Assembly (NCBI RefSeq): GCF_025698545.1
Contig: NC_068571.1
Coordinates: 42,689,733 to 42,753,732 of the forward strand
Direction of reading: 5' to 3'
DNA length: 64,000 nt
Source of the DNA: Gossypium raimondii
Lineage: Eukaryota; Streptophyta; Magnoliopsida; Malvales; Malvaceae
Shown here in pieces: positions 11,881 through 25,791 of this stretch (the stretch's first letter is position 1; each line of letters begins with the position of its first letter). Under the pieces are notes generated by a model that did not search any database, was not told the DNA's origin, and saw nothing but the letters and a program-made list of their open reading frames with translations. The translations under genes were made by a program, and so were the position numbers.

Positions 11881-13270
11881 GAGAACAGATCAGTGATGAT
11901 AACAGATCTTGCCTTCCTGCATCGACAGTGAAGCAGATCGAAGACACCAACCTCGCCTCCCTCGGAGACAGTAGAGCAGGTTGAAGATAGCAGATCATGC
12001 CTTCCTGCATAGACAGCGGAGCAGATCAAAAATGGTGAATTTTACCTTCCTGTGGTTATAGTGGAGTACATTGAAGCCAGTAATTCTACTTCCCTGGGCA
12101 GCAGTAGAATAGATTAAAGATTGCAGATCTTGCCTTCCTGCATAGACAGCGAAGCAGATCGAAGAGGGCAGATTTTACCTCCTCGTGGTTACAGTGGAGT
12201 ACATTGAAGCTAGTAATTCTATCTCCCTGGGCAACAGTGGAATAGATTGAATATTACAGATCTTATCTCCCTAAGCAGTAGTGGAGCATATCAAAGATGG
12301 CAGATTTTACCTCCCTGAGGTTGCAGTGGAGTATATTGAAGCCAGTAATTCTACTTCCCTAGGCAGCAGTGGAATAGATTGAAGATTGCAGATCTTGTCT
12401 CCCCAAGCAGTAGTGGAGCAGATCAAAGATGGTGAATTTTACCTCCATGTGGTTACAGTGGAGTACATTGAAGCCAGTAATTCTACTTCCCTGGGCAGCA
12501 GTGGAATAGATTGAAGATTGCAGATCTTGTCTCCCCAAGCAGTAGTGGAGCAGATCAAAGATGGTGAATTTTACCTCTTTGTGGTTACAGTGGAGTACAT
12601 TGAAGCCAATAATTCTATTTCCCTCGGCAGCAATGGAATAGATTGAAGATTATAGATCTTATATCCCTAAGCAGTAGTGGAGCAAATCAAAGATGGCAGA
12701 TTTTACCTCCCTGAAGTTACAGTGGAGTATATTGATGCAGTAATTCTATCTCCCTGGTCGGCAGTGGAATAAATCGAAGAAAGTAAATCTTGTCTTCATG
12801 TATTGGCGTGAAGTAGATCGAAGAAAATAGATCTTGTCTTCATGTATTGGCGTGAAGTAGATCGAAGAAAGCAGATATTGTCTTCATGTATTGGCGTGAA
12901 GTAGATCGAGGATAACAGATCTTGTCTTCCCATACTGGTGGCGAAGTAGATCGAAGAAAGCAGATCTTGTCTTCATGTATTGGCGTGAAGTAGATCGAAA
13001 AAACATATCTTGCCTTCATGTATTGGCGTGAAGTAGATCAAAAACAGCAGATCTCATCTCTCTGAAGTTGCAGTAGAGCAGATCGCATTAAGATTTATTT
13101 TTTAAGTTGTAGCAGAACAAGTTGAAGCTACAAGTCTTATCTCCCTGAAGTTGCAGTGAAGCAAATTAAGGATAGCAAATCTTGTTCTTTTGAGAAGCTA
13201 CAATGTATGAATCCTATCTCCCCGACATTGCAGTGGAGTAGATTGAAACACTAGTTCCTATACCTCTGAA
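11880..13270 (+). repeat. Minisatellite, 44-bp units in a 132-bp higher-order repeat
   Basis: The landmark GTGGTTACAGTGGAGTA recurs at about 12052, 12185, 12317, 12449, 12581 and 12713, a period of 132-133 bp. Each period holds three diverged ~44-bp units with GCAGTGGARYAGATYRAAGA cores. From about 12794 the units become single 44-bp repeats (CTTCATGTATTGGCG at 12794, 12838 and 12882). No protein is encoded. It ends shortly before the polypurine tract. Confidence 0.85.
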
Positions 13271-13390
13271 GATGCAGTAGGAAGGAACAAGGCTACTCGA
13301 AGAAGAGAAGTATTGAAAAAGTCGAGGCTTAGTAACACCGGGCACAATTGGGCATTTTAGTCTTTGCTCTGTTCCCATTACATGACAACG

Positions 13391-13406
13391 AGAAAAAAGG
13401 GGCAGC
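13391..13406 (+). other. Polypurine tract of the Tat-like element
   Basis: AGAAAAAAGGGGCAGC immediately precedes the TG of the 3' LTR, the expected place and composition for the plus-strand primer. Confidence 0.85.
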
Positions 13407-15594
13407 TGTAATACCCAATTTTTTCTGCCCGGGCCCATACAAAATAAAAAAACACAGCAGGCCCAATTACCCATTTACAAGCTTAGCCCAATAGTATTGA
13501 CCCAAACTAAACGTAGCCCCAAAACAAAAAAACACAGAAACCCTAAAGAGCCTCCCTCTCCAGTCGCCGCAAGCTTCGGAGCCAGCCTCCTCCACGTGCG
13601 CCACTCCTCCACGAGCGCCATGCCTTGCGCGCCGCACCTGCACAACAAACACAAATAATACAACAAGGAAAAGGGAACAAAACAGGAGCAAAAATCGGAA
13701 TAGATTTCTTTTGATTCTATTTTTCTTTTCCATTTCGGCTATTTAAAGCCGTGAAAATTCTGTAAAGAGGGGATTTTCGGTAAAGGAATACACATAGAAA
13801 CACTAAAAAGTACAGAGAAAAAGAAAGAAAGATACAAACTTTTTTTGAATATAAAGGTGGTTTTTTTTCTTCCGGCGTTCATTCTTTTTTTCATGTTTAT
13901 TGTTGATTTATAAAGAGAAGAGAGTGAAGAGGAGTTTACCTCTGTGTTCGGGCCGCCGTTTGCTACCATCTCCGCATCAATCGGAGATCCGGTTCAAAAG
14001 GCCTACGAACGACGACGCAGAAAGAAAATTTAAAAAAAAAACCCTAGCAGAGCTTCAAAGTTTTTTCCTTTTAGCTTGTGTTTTCTGCAAATTTTTTAAA
14101 AAACAACAAGGTAAAACTAATTTAAATAGTAAGGCTCAAACGGCGCCGTTTTAGGGGGAATCCGCGCGTCGACCCGACCCGGTTCTAGGATCCGCGCGTT
14201 TTCCTTTAAATGGTCTATTTGCGCATTTGGTCCTTCAAATTTTAAATTGTTTTTAAATCAATTTTTGTTTATTTTCTAATTTGGCCCGCATGTTTCTGCC
14301 TTTGTTCATTTCAGCCCATATCACTGCACACCGTTTTGGGGAGGCGGATTATTTCCGATTTGGCCCTCCATGTAATTCGCATGTCGCGATTTGGCACATT
14401 ATTTTGCACAAATTTCATTTATTTCTAGTTATTTTAGTTTTTCTAACTATTTGGTCCTTTTTTTTTTTTGCAATTTGTTGTTTTTTTAAATTTATTTACT
14501 CCCATCATTTATTATTATTCTTATATTATTTATTACCATCATTATTATTATTATTATTATATTTGTACATACGCATAGTTTTTTATATAATATACATATG
14601 TTTTTTGTAGTATACGTATTTTATATTTATATATATATATTATTCATATGTTTTTATTTCAATTTTATTCCTAATTTCTATATATATATATGCTTCTATA
14701 CTTTGGTTTCAATTTTTTTTTACTTTTATAAATATATATATACGTATGCTTTTATAGCATTTTTCATTTTCTTTACAAATATATGTACATATATATATGT
14801 ATTTGAATATATACGTATGCTAATTTTCACGATTTACCTATGTATATATACTTATACATTTTATTTTTCTATTTTGTAAATATATATACATATGATTTAA
14901 ATTAAAATAATGATTTCATGTTATGCATTAACATTTATCACACTTTCAAAAACACATATTTTGGTTTTGTCAAAATTTTTGTCTTAAACCACCATATTTT
15001 ATAATTTTCAATATTTGGCATTCATAATTCTCGAGAAATATCGTATCCTAACTTACTGGATTGCGATTAATTTTTCGATGAATTTAGAAAGCCAAGTATT
15101 CATTCTGTAATAAATTCACAAATTTCAAATAAAAGTTTATTCTCGGGAATTCAAAATGTTGGGTCCTAACTTACTGGTCATGACATTTTATTATCTCGAA
15201 ATAAGAATTTTCAAAATTAAAAGGCAATATTCGGGTATTTTGAAGATTTAAAAATATTGTGCCCTAACTCACTGGGTGTGGTGTTTTATTTCTTTGAAAT
15301 AAAAATGTCTTACTATTTTGATTCATTCATGAAATAAAAAGTTTTCTTTTAAAATCCTTTCAAATTTTCGACCTCAAGACATTAAATAATCAATTTGGTA
15401 CCGATTTTGGGCGTTTCGAGGGTGCTAACCCTTCCTCGTATGAATCGACTCCGGACTGTTTTCTCAAATTTCGTAGACCAAAATTGTTTTTAAGGTGGGC
15501 CGATCACACCCCAATCAAGGATCGGTGGCAACTCCAATTTTTTATTTTTAAAAGTCGACAACTAAATTTTTGTTTTCAAAAAACGGTTTCGACA
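13407..15594 (+). repeat. 3' LTR of Tat-like retrotransposon
   Basis: 2188 bp, matching the 5' LTR nearly end to end and followed by the TATAC target duplication. Differences from the 5' LTR include CAGGCCCAATTACC here against CAGGAATTACC there, and small (TA)n and (ATT)n length changes. The small minus-strand frames in both LTRs are shadows. Confidence 0.9.
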
Positions 15595-16062
15595 TATACT
15601 ACAATGCTAGAATGGATTTTAGCAAAGATGGGTGATTTGTAGTCACCCTTAATTTTGTAAAATGGATGAAATCGCTAATTCTTTGTTTGGTAGGATTACT
15701 TATTTTTATCCTCTCATTTGCGTTTCTTGATTCATGATGAATAATGTTGTATGCGTTGCCTGATTGTATTTTGTTGATCTCCTATGTATGAAAAATAGAC
15801 ATGGAGGAGTTAATTCTTTATGTGCTCCTCTATGCAAAAAAAATAAGGAAGGGGAAACACTTATGGAATGCTTTTAAATCTGTTAGGACAAAAGAAAATT
15901 CAAGTAGGTTAAAAGGTTAAGATCATGGTTTGATTTTATAAGATAGATACTGATTTCACTTTGAGTTTGAGGTCTCCGTCTTTATCAGATTCCAACTCCA
16001 ATATTTGGTCTTCAATTAGCAGAATCAAGAAATTGTGAAGCTGATAACTCCTTTTTCAACAG

Positions 16063-17474
16063 GCCTTTACTGCTATTTGTAGCCCTTATTGGTGCCATAG
16101 TTGGAGGTATCTTTTTACTTAGCCTCATCTTTAGTTCTGATCCATAATGGCATGCCACTTTGTGTGCTTTTCAAATGAACATACAGCAATTCAAATACAG
16201 CCAGCTATTGATATTTTTCGTTGTTCAAACTGTATTTGATGTGCTTGAAGAAATTGTTATCCTAAAATACCTATAACTAGATTTATCCCAACATATCCTG
16301 AAAAGAGATTCTAAATGGCCGATTTAAAATGTTAGAAAAATTGTCTCGTGCAGAAGCCTAGAAATAAGATAACTGTTTTCAGTTGGAATACCAATTTGAA
16401 ATGGGTGACTGAAACGTCTAACTACACAATTTCCACTTTTAAACACATGAATCTATTTTGAGCAGTCTATATAACTAATGAAAATGAACTTTCAAAGCCT
16501 TATTTTACATTATGTTGGATTTTTTTTGTTTTTGATCATCCACAATTTGCACATTAGGATTGCTTGCACGGCAGAGGAAAGAGGAGCTGCAGCGAGTGAA
16601 TGAGCAGCTGCGCCAAATCAATGTTACTCTAAGAAGGCAGGCTAAGATAGAGTCATATGCTCCCAGCCTGAGTTTGTTCCCATCGGTGGTAGAATATCAG
16701 AAAATGAAGTAATTGTCAATCCAAGAAAGGAAGAGTTGAGAACAGGAAGAACTTTTTAAGAAATCAAGAACTTGAGAAGGCTTTTCTAGAGTTTAAGACA
16801 GCACTGGAGCTTGCTAAGAGTCTAAAAGATCTTATCGAGGAGAAGAAAGCTGCCAGGGGTTTAGGTCTGTATCTTCTCCATTTATTTGCCTGTCTAGTCT
16901 CTATTCCTAATTTAGTATAGTAAAATGCTTATGGTTTAAGCCAATCCAAGTGGCCAAAGAGAGATAAGGATTATGATACCTTATGGAATTCCCTTGGATC
17001 TGTGTGTATCAATCTATTAGATACTCAGAGAAGTGACTTCATTATGAATCTTATATTTGGTTTCAAAGGAAATCCCATGTCGCTTTTTTGTACCAAGTGG
17101 CAGTGCTAAAGCATAAAACGATGAATCGTAAAGCCTTTAAAACTTGTACCAGCTAATTAATTTATGTGTTTCTTTCTGGGGAGTGATGCAAAAAACTTTT
17201 TTTCCTACAGCTGGGATCCCTTTCCATGAAGGGTAGCAGAAACTTTAACAGTTAAGTTTGATTGATTTCAGGTACCCCGTTGAAAAGGCAAGGCAAATAT
17301 CAAGAAGCCATTGAATACCACTCAATGGTTTTAGTAATATCTGATCGAGAAGGAGAAGACTCTAGAAATACAGAAGCTTATGGAGCAATTGCTGACTACT
17401 ACACCGAGCTAGGAGACCTTGAGAAAGCAAGGATTTTATATGACAAATATATTGCTAGGTTGGAAATAGACTAA
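16063..17474 (+). pseudogene. FLU: FLU-like TPR protein, 5'-truncated and frameshifted
   Basis: FLU is a plastid membrane protein that represses glutamyl-tRNA reductase and so chlorophyll precursor synthesis in the dark. Three exons are visible: 16063-16106 (membrane segment, PLLLFVALIGAIVGG), 16558-16864 (coiled coil, ARQRKEELQRVNEQLRQINV, and first TPR, EKAFLEFKTALELAKSLKD), and 17272-17474 (TPRs, KYQEAIEYHSMV and GAIADYYTELGDLEKA, ending YIARLEID stop). Splice sites are GT-AG and phases match. Exon 2 has two 1-nt frameshifts (near 16675 and 16760) and lacks a few codons after EEL. The N-terminal half with the transit peptide is absent. It lies inside the PIF-like element, so it is read as a captured dead fragment; a functional FLU should exist elsewhere. 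Confidence 0.8.
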
Positions 17475-18140
17475 GGAAGCTGCATAATCCACCAGTTCTA
17501 CCACCTTTTAATGTATTTCTAAATAATTATAGAAACTATAGACAGCTTGCTGACATTCCCTTTTCTCCCATTTTAGCATTACTGTTGTTAGTTGCTAAGT
17601 GCAGTCTTTTAGACACTGAAATTGATTTTGTTGGATAATGCATTATAACTCATGTTTCTTCCAAAAAGAATACCCATTTCACTTTCCCCTTTTTGTTTCC
17701 TCCAATCTTCGGCATCCTTGTTTGCTCAGATTCTGAGATTCTGAATTTTTTAATGATTATTTAATTAAATCATGCATAAAGGGCATTACAACTGGAATGC
17801 TTCCTTTACTTAATGCAACAGAAAATGCCTGTCAATTTGTCAATCCCCGACCAGTTGGTGCCCCTTCAGCTCTAAAATGTTCGAGTGCAATTATGACATA
17901 CAAGTCTCCTCACTCTGTGTGTATATCTTACATGGATTTTATCTTGTTCCTTGGAGATTTTAGTTCAACTTGTGTCTGGTTCTTCGTTCAATGTGTACTG
18001 TATTGATTAAATTTTGACTTTGGTTGTTTTCAATTTATGACAGTTAATATTCTAGCTTAATAATTGAGTATTATTATATATTTAATTTGATTTATTTATA
18101 AATAAATCATTGCAAAATTTATTAATATATGTAAAAACAG
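17475..18140 (+). other. Probable 3' flank of the captured FLU gene
   Basis: AT-rich sequence after the FLU stop, without other recognisable features. Short frames here (for example 17797-18006) have no family signature. It is probably captured 3'UTR and downstream DNA. Confidence 0.4.
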
Positions 18141-18300
18141 CTTTCCCGGAAAATATTTTCAGGAAATCTGCCAAATAAAAGAAAATATTTTACATAAATT
18201 CCCAGAAAATATTTTCAGTAAATCATTTTCCAGAAAAGTAAATCATTTTCTATAAATTATTTTCCGGAAAATATTTTACTGGCAAACAAACAGACCCTTA

Positions 18301-19300
18301 ATCTCAATTAAAGCCCTTTAATAATCGGCCACTACCCTTTTAGTACATACCTCAATCGGTAACTTTTAAACTCACTAATGACCATTCGGCCATGTACCAA
18401 TCAGCATGTATATTGGTTTAACATGCACAAAATATTATTTTTAATAATCAATTAAACACTCAATGGTAAGACCAACAGCTAATAAGCGTAGACCCGAAGT
18501 ACTACTTAAATCCGCAGCTCTTAGGACTTAGATCCGACTAGAACTTGCTTAAATCTGAACACAACAGAAAATATTTATAAAAAATCATCCCCCCTAAAGC
18601 CCTTATAGGGTTCGACCAAGCCGCAAACCTTAAATTGAAACTTCAGATCCGAAGTGGAGATTCAACACTTACCTTAATTGACTTATAACGGCTTGCAAAC
18701 AACTTCCCAACGCTATAGATCCATACGATTTGGATCTAGATCTTGAACATTTAAACACCAAGAAAATGATAATACATCAGATTCGGCCATATCAGAATAT
18801 CGAATAAAATAAAAACTACTTAGACTTGATTAAATTAACCGAAAAATTCTGCACTTACTCAGATCCGCGATGACAGGAAAAACGAAGAGTAAAATAAAGT
18901 GACAATGGCAAAAATGTGGTGGTGTAATGGATGGCGGCAATGGAGGATAAAAAGGGCTGCTGATGTGCGGCAATAACAGTAAAACTAGCAAGGTTCGACT
19001 TTTAGGGGGAAGGAAAAATGAGCAGAAAAATAAAATCAAATGGGAGAGAAAAAATGAACAAAGGGGCGGCACAATGGAGGAGAAGAGAAAAAGAAAAGAG
19101 AACAGAGAGGGATGGCAAAAATGAAAAGAGAGAAAAGTGGAGAAATTTTTTCAATAAAATTAATTTAATCAATTTTTTTAAACTGATAACTTACCACATA
19201 ATTCAGATAGTTTAGATTATCTCACCCTTTATGCTTATCAGATTTTATAGAATTTAAATCAGACTGAAATCTGACAAGTTGGGCTGCACAGGCTTAAAAT
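18301..19300 (-). mobile_element. Degenerate LTR-like sequence, right part
   Basis: Continuation of the block at 1487-2150 and 3392-3824 beyond the PIF-like element. It contains CCAAGCCGCAAACC-like and GATCCGCGATG-like text and a purine-rich stretch (about 19000-19140), similar in style to the reverse strand of plant gypsy LTRs. The outer boundary was not located. Confidence 0.35.
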
Positions 19301-21285
19301 AAAAAGAAGTTTTTTCTTTTCAAAGGGAATTCAACTTAGGATTTGAGGGTAAGCTAAAACTTTAGCACTAAATCAGCAAGTTATTCTTATTAAAAATTTA
19401 CAATTTATCAATAGGAATTTCAGAACCTGACAAAGTATGAATATAATGTCGTGCGAAGTAATAATACTCACAAAAAAATAATAAGCTGAAAATTTTTTTT
19501 GAGAATCGGAGGTGCAACATTGAATTCCTTTCAGCGTTGGTTCTTCTATCCAGATCCTAGATTAGGCAAGTGGTTAGAAGACTTTTTATGGCCCTCGGAT
19601 TGCAGGTTTGAAACCCTTGGCTCTTATTTCAAGCCCTTTTCTTTGCCTAGATCTTCTCAAGAAAATTTAAGAAGTCTCAAATCATTCAACATAAAAGAAA
19701 CTTCTTAAAAATTTTGCACCTTGTTGCCTATGATTGTGAAAAATAAATTTAATCTTAGAGTAAATCTGATCAGATATAAATAAAATGTTTTTATAAATTT
19801 CATGGCACATATAATCTAAAAGTTGGAGTAGTTGAGTGGTTTGAAGCTAATGATTTCTCCATCTAGGTATAGGTTTGATTCTTACTACTGATAATTTTAA
19901 CATTTTTCCTTCTCGGGCAGCTATTACTTGTATAAATTTCTTCACCAAATAGGAACAAAGAAATCGAGAGAGTAGAGAACATATGAGAAGTATACGTGAC
20001 ATAAAACTCTACTTCTAATAAATCTTAAAGTCTTAATGTATATCAAACTTATCTTGGTCTCGATGAACATCTACTCAATGATAAAATATTTTAGTATTTA
20101 AATTCCACTATGCATAATTATCACATGCAGATTCTCCCCATTTGCTTTGGATTTAAGTCCATCATATGTTATATTTCTTTAGATGTATGTATGATTTCAG
20201 TTCAATTGTACTTTGTATTGATTTAATTCTAGTCCTAGTTATTTGTGATTATACACGTACTTGTAAAAATTCCTTAAAACCAATTGTTTATTAACTCTTT
20301 TAAATTTTGACATATTTTAATTATGAATATGTTTCTGATTATAATTGATTAAAGCATTTCTTATGAATAAAAAGTTGAAGATGATGATTAGACTGAAATA
20401 TTCCATTTAATGTTGAAGAATTTTAATTAAATGTCAAACATTTTGATACAAAGGGAAAAGAATCAACATTGCTATAAAATCCCCCCTTTTTCTTGGTTAA
20501 ACTCCTCGTTCTTGAATTTGCACTTCTGACTAGTATTGGAAACGAATATAAAAGCTTATTGTAATGAAACCTAAACCACCCAAATTTATAGGTTCTTTGT
20601 AAAGTTTTACACGAAACCAAATTTTTGCCAACTCAAATTATACATTTTAAGTCAATTTAATCATAAAAATAATAATTTAGTGTAATAGTGAAGTTAGTAT
20701 GTTGTTAGTTTCTGTATTTGTATATAATTTAGTATTTAGTCCACCTTTAACTTCTCTTATTTTTTTTCAATTTAAAATCTTAATTTATTTATAGTTTCAT
20801 CAAAATTTGTCAACTATGTTATGTCATATGAGGACAGTCTAATCAAAATTATAAATTGACAATTTTGGCAGAAAATACTTACAATTTTAATGATTGGACT
20901 AAGATTTTAAATAAAAAGTAGCAAGACTTAATTTTTAACTTTTGAAGTTTTGGGACGAAATCTCAAATTTTGATAAAGTATAAGGACTAAGATAATATTT
21001 TAACCTAAAAAAAAAACTTGAAATGGCAATGCATTTAGGCAAGTTATAATTGAGTATGTTGGCATCTATGGACAACCTAGAACGAATGTTGTTGGCTTAA
21101 AAAAAAGAAGAAAAGAAAATGCATTAAATATGTGGTGTTTAGAGTGCATGAAGTTGATAAAAAAAATACATGTATAAATATATACTTAATTATGGATGTT
21201 AATTATTTTAATTAAAAAATTCACAAATAGATTTAAAAAATTTTAAGTTTTTTTTTTAATAATTTCATCATAGATTTTGATCATA
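19301..21285. other. Intergenic, possible SINE remnants
   Basis: No gene seen. Around 19820-19890 there is a tRNA-like stretch (GTTGAGTGGTTTGAAGC, then GGTTTGATTC) that may be an old SINE head. Around 20640-20990 there is AT-rich MITE-like sequence without clear ends. Short frames such as 19499-19708 have no recognisable domain. Confidence 0.35.
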
Positions 21286-21442
21286 TCTATTTTTTTGTTT
21301 ATACAATGCTTAGAACTACTCATAGCCCCTCGCCCCCTCCCTAACACATAAATAGGAGGATAATACGCTTCAGCGCACTTGAACCTATTTCCTCCTGTAT
21401 TGGTAACAATATCTATACCAATCGAATTAAGACTCAATCGTT
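21286..21442 (-). mobile_element. tRNA-derived SINE, copy 1
   Basis: On the minus strand it reads TGAGTCTTAATTCGATTGG, a B-box-like GGTTCAAGTGCGCTGAAGC, CCTCCTATTTATG, GCATTGTATAAAC and an A-rich tail. Similar copies are at 50940-51035 and 53393-53545. The conserved GTTCRAGTRCGCTGAAGCGC block identifies the family. Confidence 0.65.
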
Positions 21443-23280
21443 TAAAATATATTTTTAAATGTATAAATATATATATAAATCCATTGAAATTATAAAATTG
21501 TAAATTAGTGTAATGGTAAAATAGTCTTTTGCCTGCCTCATACTAATTTATAATTTTATTTCGTCCCTCAAATTTTTTCTACTTGCACCATTGGATCCCA
21601 TGTATACTGAAGAGTTATTTGGCCCGCTCTCAGTGGAGTTAAAATATCCACAAATAAGGGTAAAACACTATCACTCGTTCGTAAGTAATATTTTAAAAAT
21701 AACATGATAAAAAAAAAAAACCCATATTTGTAAAGTTGAAATTAGTGGACAAAATAATAATATATAGGGTAAACTGTATTAGTAGTCATCCAATTATTAG
21801 TAAAACTTTTTTATCATCAAATTATGAAAAGTTATAAAATAGTCACTTAATTATAAGTAAATTTCTTTTTGATAACCCCTATGAAAAGTTACAAAATAGT
21901 CGGACAATATTCAATTTTTATTTTGCACCAGTTAGCTAACAATGACGGCTTTTAAAATTAACATAATAGTAACTTTAACATTCAACATTTATAAATTATA
22001 TCAATTAAGTCTTGATTAAAAAATTAACCCTCAATATTTACACATTCTATAATTTGGTCTTCTTTTCTCAATTTTACTTTTCTTTGTAACATTGAGGGTT
22101 AATTTTAAAAGAATGAGAAAATATTTAAAAAATTATCTTGGATTTTGACTATTTCCATTTGTTTTATATTTTCAACCAAATTGAGTGATAAATTTCTTTT
22201 TAGCTAAAATGGTTACAAAGAAAAACAAAACTGTAAAAAAATTAAATTACACAATGTATAAATGTTGAGGGTTAGATTTTTCAGAATTAAGATTAAAGTT
22301 GTTATTATGTCAATTTTAAAAGTTACAACTATTGATAAAAAGAAAAATAAATAATTGAGTGGTTATTTTATAAAATTTGTGAGAATTGAGGGGGTAGGGG
22401 ATGAAAAAAAAGGGAGGAAAGTGAAGAGGCAAAACTTTGGGTGGAATATTCCTTTTTTGTCTCTCTCCCTCTCTTTCAACCCCAAATCCAAGGCAAAGGG
22501 CAAAGCATATTCTTTAGAATCTTCTCTTTATTTCCTTTACCCTCCACCCTTTTCTTTTCATAAATCCCCCTATTGTTTTAAAATTTATTCCATTTCATAC
22601 TATCTTCACTTTTGCCCAATGTTAGCTATGACATATTTAGTAAATATTAACTTGAGAATTCTATAAATTAATTAAACAAAACTTCAAGTTTAACTTATAA
22701 AGATAACATAGACACAAGTTGAGGTATTCATGTTTGACCCCATTTTATTTTTATAAATAATAATATAATATAATATATTTGTTTCAAAAAATAATAATAA
22801 TATAATATAATTTTTAATTAGTAAAATTAAGTTATTTTTGGGTGTCATAAAATTATTAAAATTGGTGATGAGGAGGATTATCCATCCAATTCGGTGGAGC
22901 TTTGAACCCAAACTTGACCATTATGCCAACTTTAAAAAATGTCTAATACTATTAAATATATTTAATATATTTATTATAATAATTTAATTACACCTCTTAA
23001 AAGACGAGTTCATTTTTAATCATTTTTATTTTTCAAATTTACTTTCAAGAAACCAAACATATATCTAAAAATATTGAAAATATCTTCAAAAAAGTCAATT
23101 TAAACACCAAAATATGATCATTTTAGACCATTAAGGACTAAAATCAATATCTTTTATATACTAGGGACTCAGTCCATAATTATAAACAATTACTGTTCTT
23201 TCTTTCTTGCCACCTCTGGTCCCTCATATTCTGTCTCCATTTTTGCACTAAAATTTCTCACTAAAAGAAAAACTCCGATT
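21443..23280. other. Intergenic, with a degenerate repeat at about 21767-22380
   Basis: The stretch from about 21767 has repeated phrases of the AAAATAGTCACTTAATTAT type (TAGTCATCCAATTATTAGT, then AAAATAGTCACTTAATTATAAG) that are common in non-autonomous DNA elements of dicots. No clean ends or target duplication were found. Further right are AT-rich DNA and the presumptive promoter of the phosphatase gene. Confidence 0.35.
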
Positions 23281-23286
23281 TGGATT

Positions 23287-23296
23287 TATATAAATA
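23287..23296 (+). promoter_or_regulatory. Likely TATA box of the PFA-DSP gene
   Basis: TATATAAATA lies about 225 bp before the start codon and is followed by a C/T-rich, polyT-containing leader typical of plant 5'UTRs. A second AT-rich TATATA stretch lies too close to the ATG to serve. Confidence 0.5.
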
Positions 23297-23494
23297 AACC
23301 ATGTTCATCACCCCAATTTCCAATCACCCTTAACCTCCCCCATTTTAATCCTCATCTTGCCTTCAACATCCCCAAGGTTTTTTTTTTTTTTTTAACAGTT
23401 GCCTCCATCACCTTGTAACCCAAGTCAGAATCATCCCTTACCCAAAAAAGCACATTCCCCTTTGATCCCATACCCTCTTTCTCTTTCTTCATAA

Positions 23495-25791
<2,297 letters not shown>

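Larger units (their letters stand above)
4526..15594 (+). mobile_element. Tat-like Ty3/gypsy LTR retrotransposon, pol mostly deleted
   Basis: Two LTRs of about 2.19 kb, both starting TGTAATACCC and ending TTGACA or TCGACA, are flanked by the 5-bp duplication TATAC (4521-4525 and 15595-15599). The interior runs primer-binding site, gag (two in-frame stops), short remnants of the reverse-transcriptase lead-in and of the integrase C-terminus, a 44/132-bp minisatellite, polypurine tract. Protease, RT, RNase H and the integrase core are missing, so it is non-autonomous. LTR organisation and gag resemble the Tat/Ogre-like elements of dicots. Confidence 0.9.
3828..18297 (+). mobile_element. PIF/Harbinger-like element carrying a captured FLU fragment
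   Basis: The left end GGGTCCGTTTGTTTG and right end CAAACAAACAGACCC are inverted repeats. Both are followed inward by TTTTCCGGAAAA-type subterminal motifs (inverted similarity over about 40 bp). Flanks are TTA at 3825-3827 and TTA at 18298-18300, the target preference of PIF/Harbinger (Tourist-like) elements. Removing the nested retrotransposon and its TATAC duplication leaves about 3.4 kb. Inside are a promoter- or 5'UTR-like stretch (about 4000-4525, with TATATAAAA near 4100) and exons of a FLU-like gene (16063-17474). No transposase is visible, so this resembles a Pack-type element that took up host gene sequence. The TIR/TTA evidence is direct; the class assignment is inference. Confidence 0.65.

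Noticed and set aside
11880..13270. Possible CRISPR-like array
   Set aside because: Units are contiguous with no unique spacers, in a plant retrotransposon; it is a minisatellite.
16260..16557. Extra FLU exon between 16107 and 16557
   Set aside because: Stops in all frames, and exons 16063-16106 and 16558-16864 already join in phase.
19820..19890. tRNA gene candidate
   Set aside because: A- and B-box-like text only; no cloverleaf could be drawn, so at most a SINE remnant.
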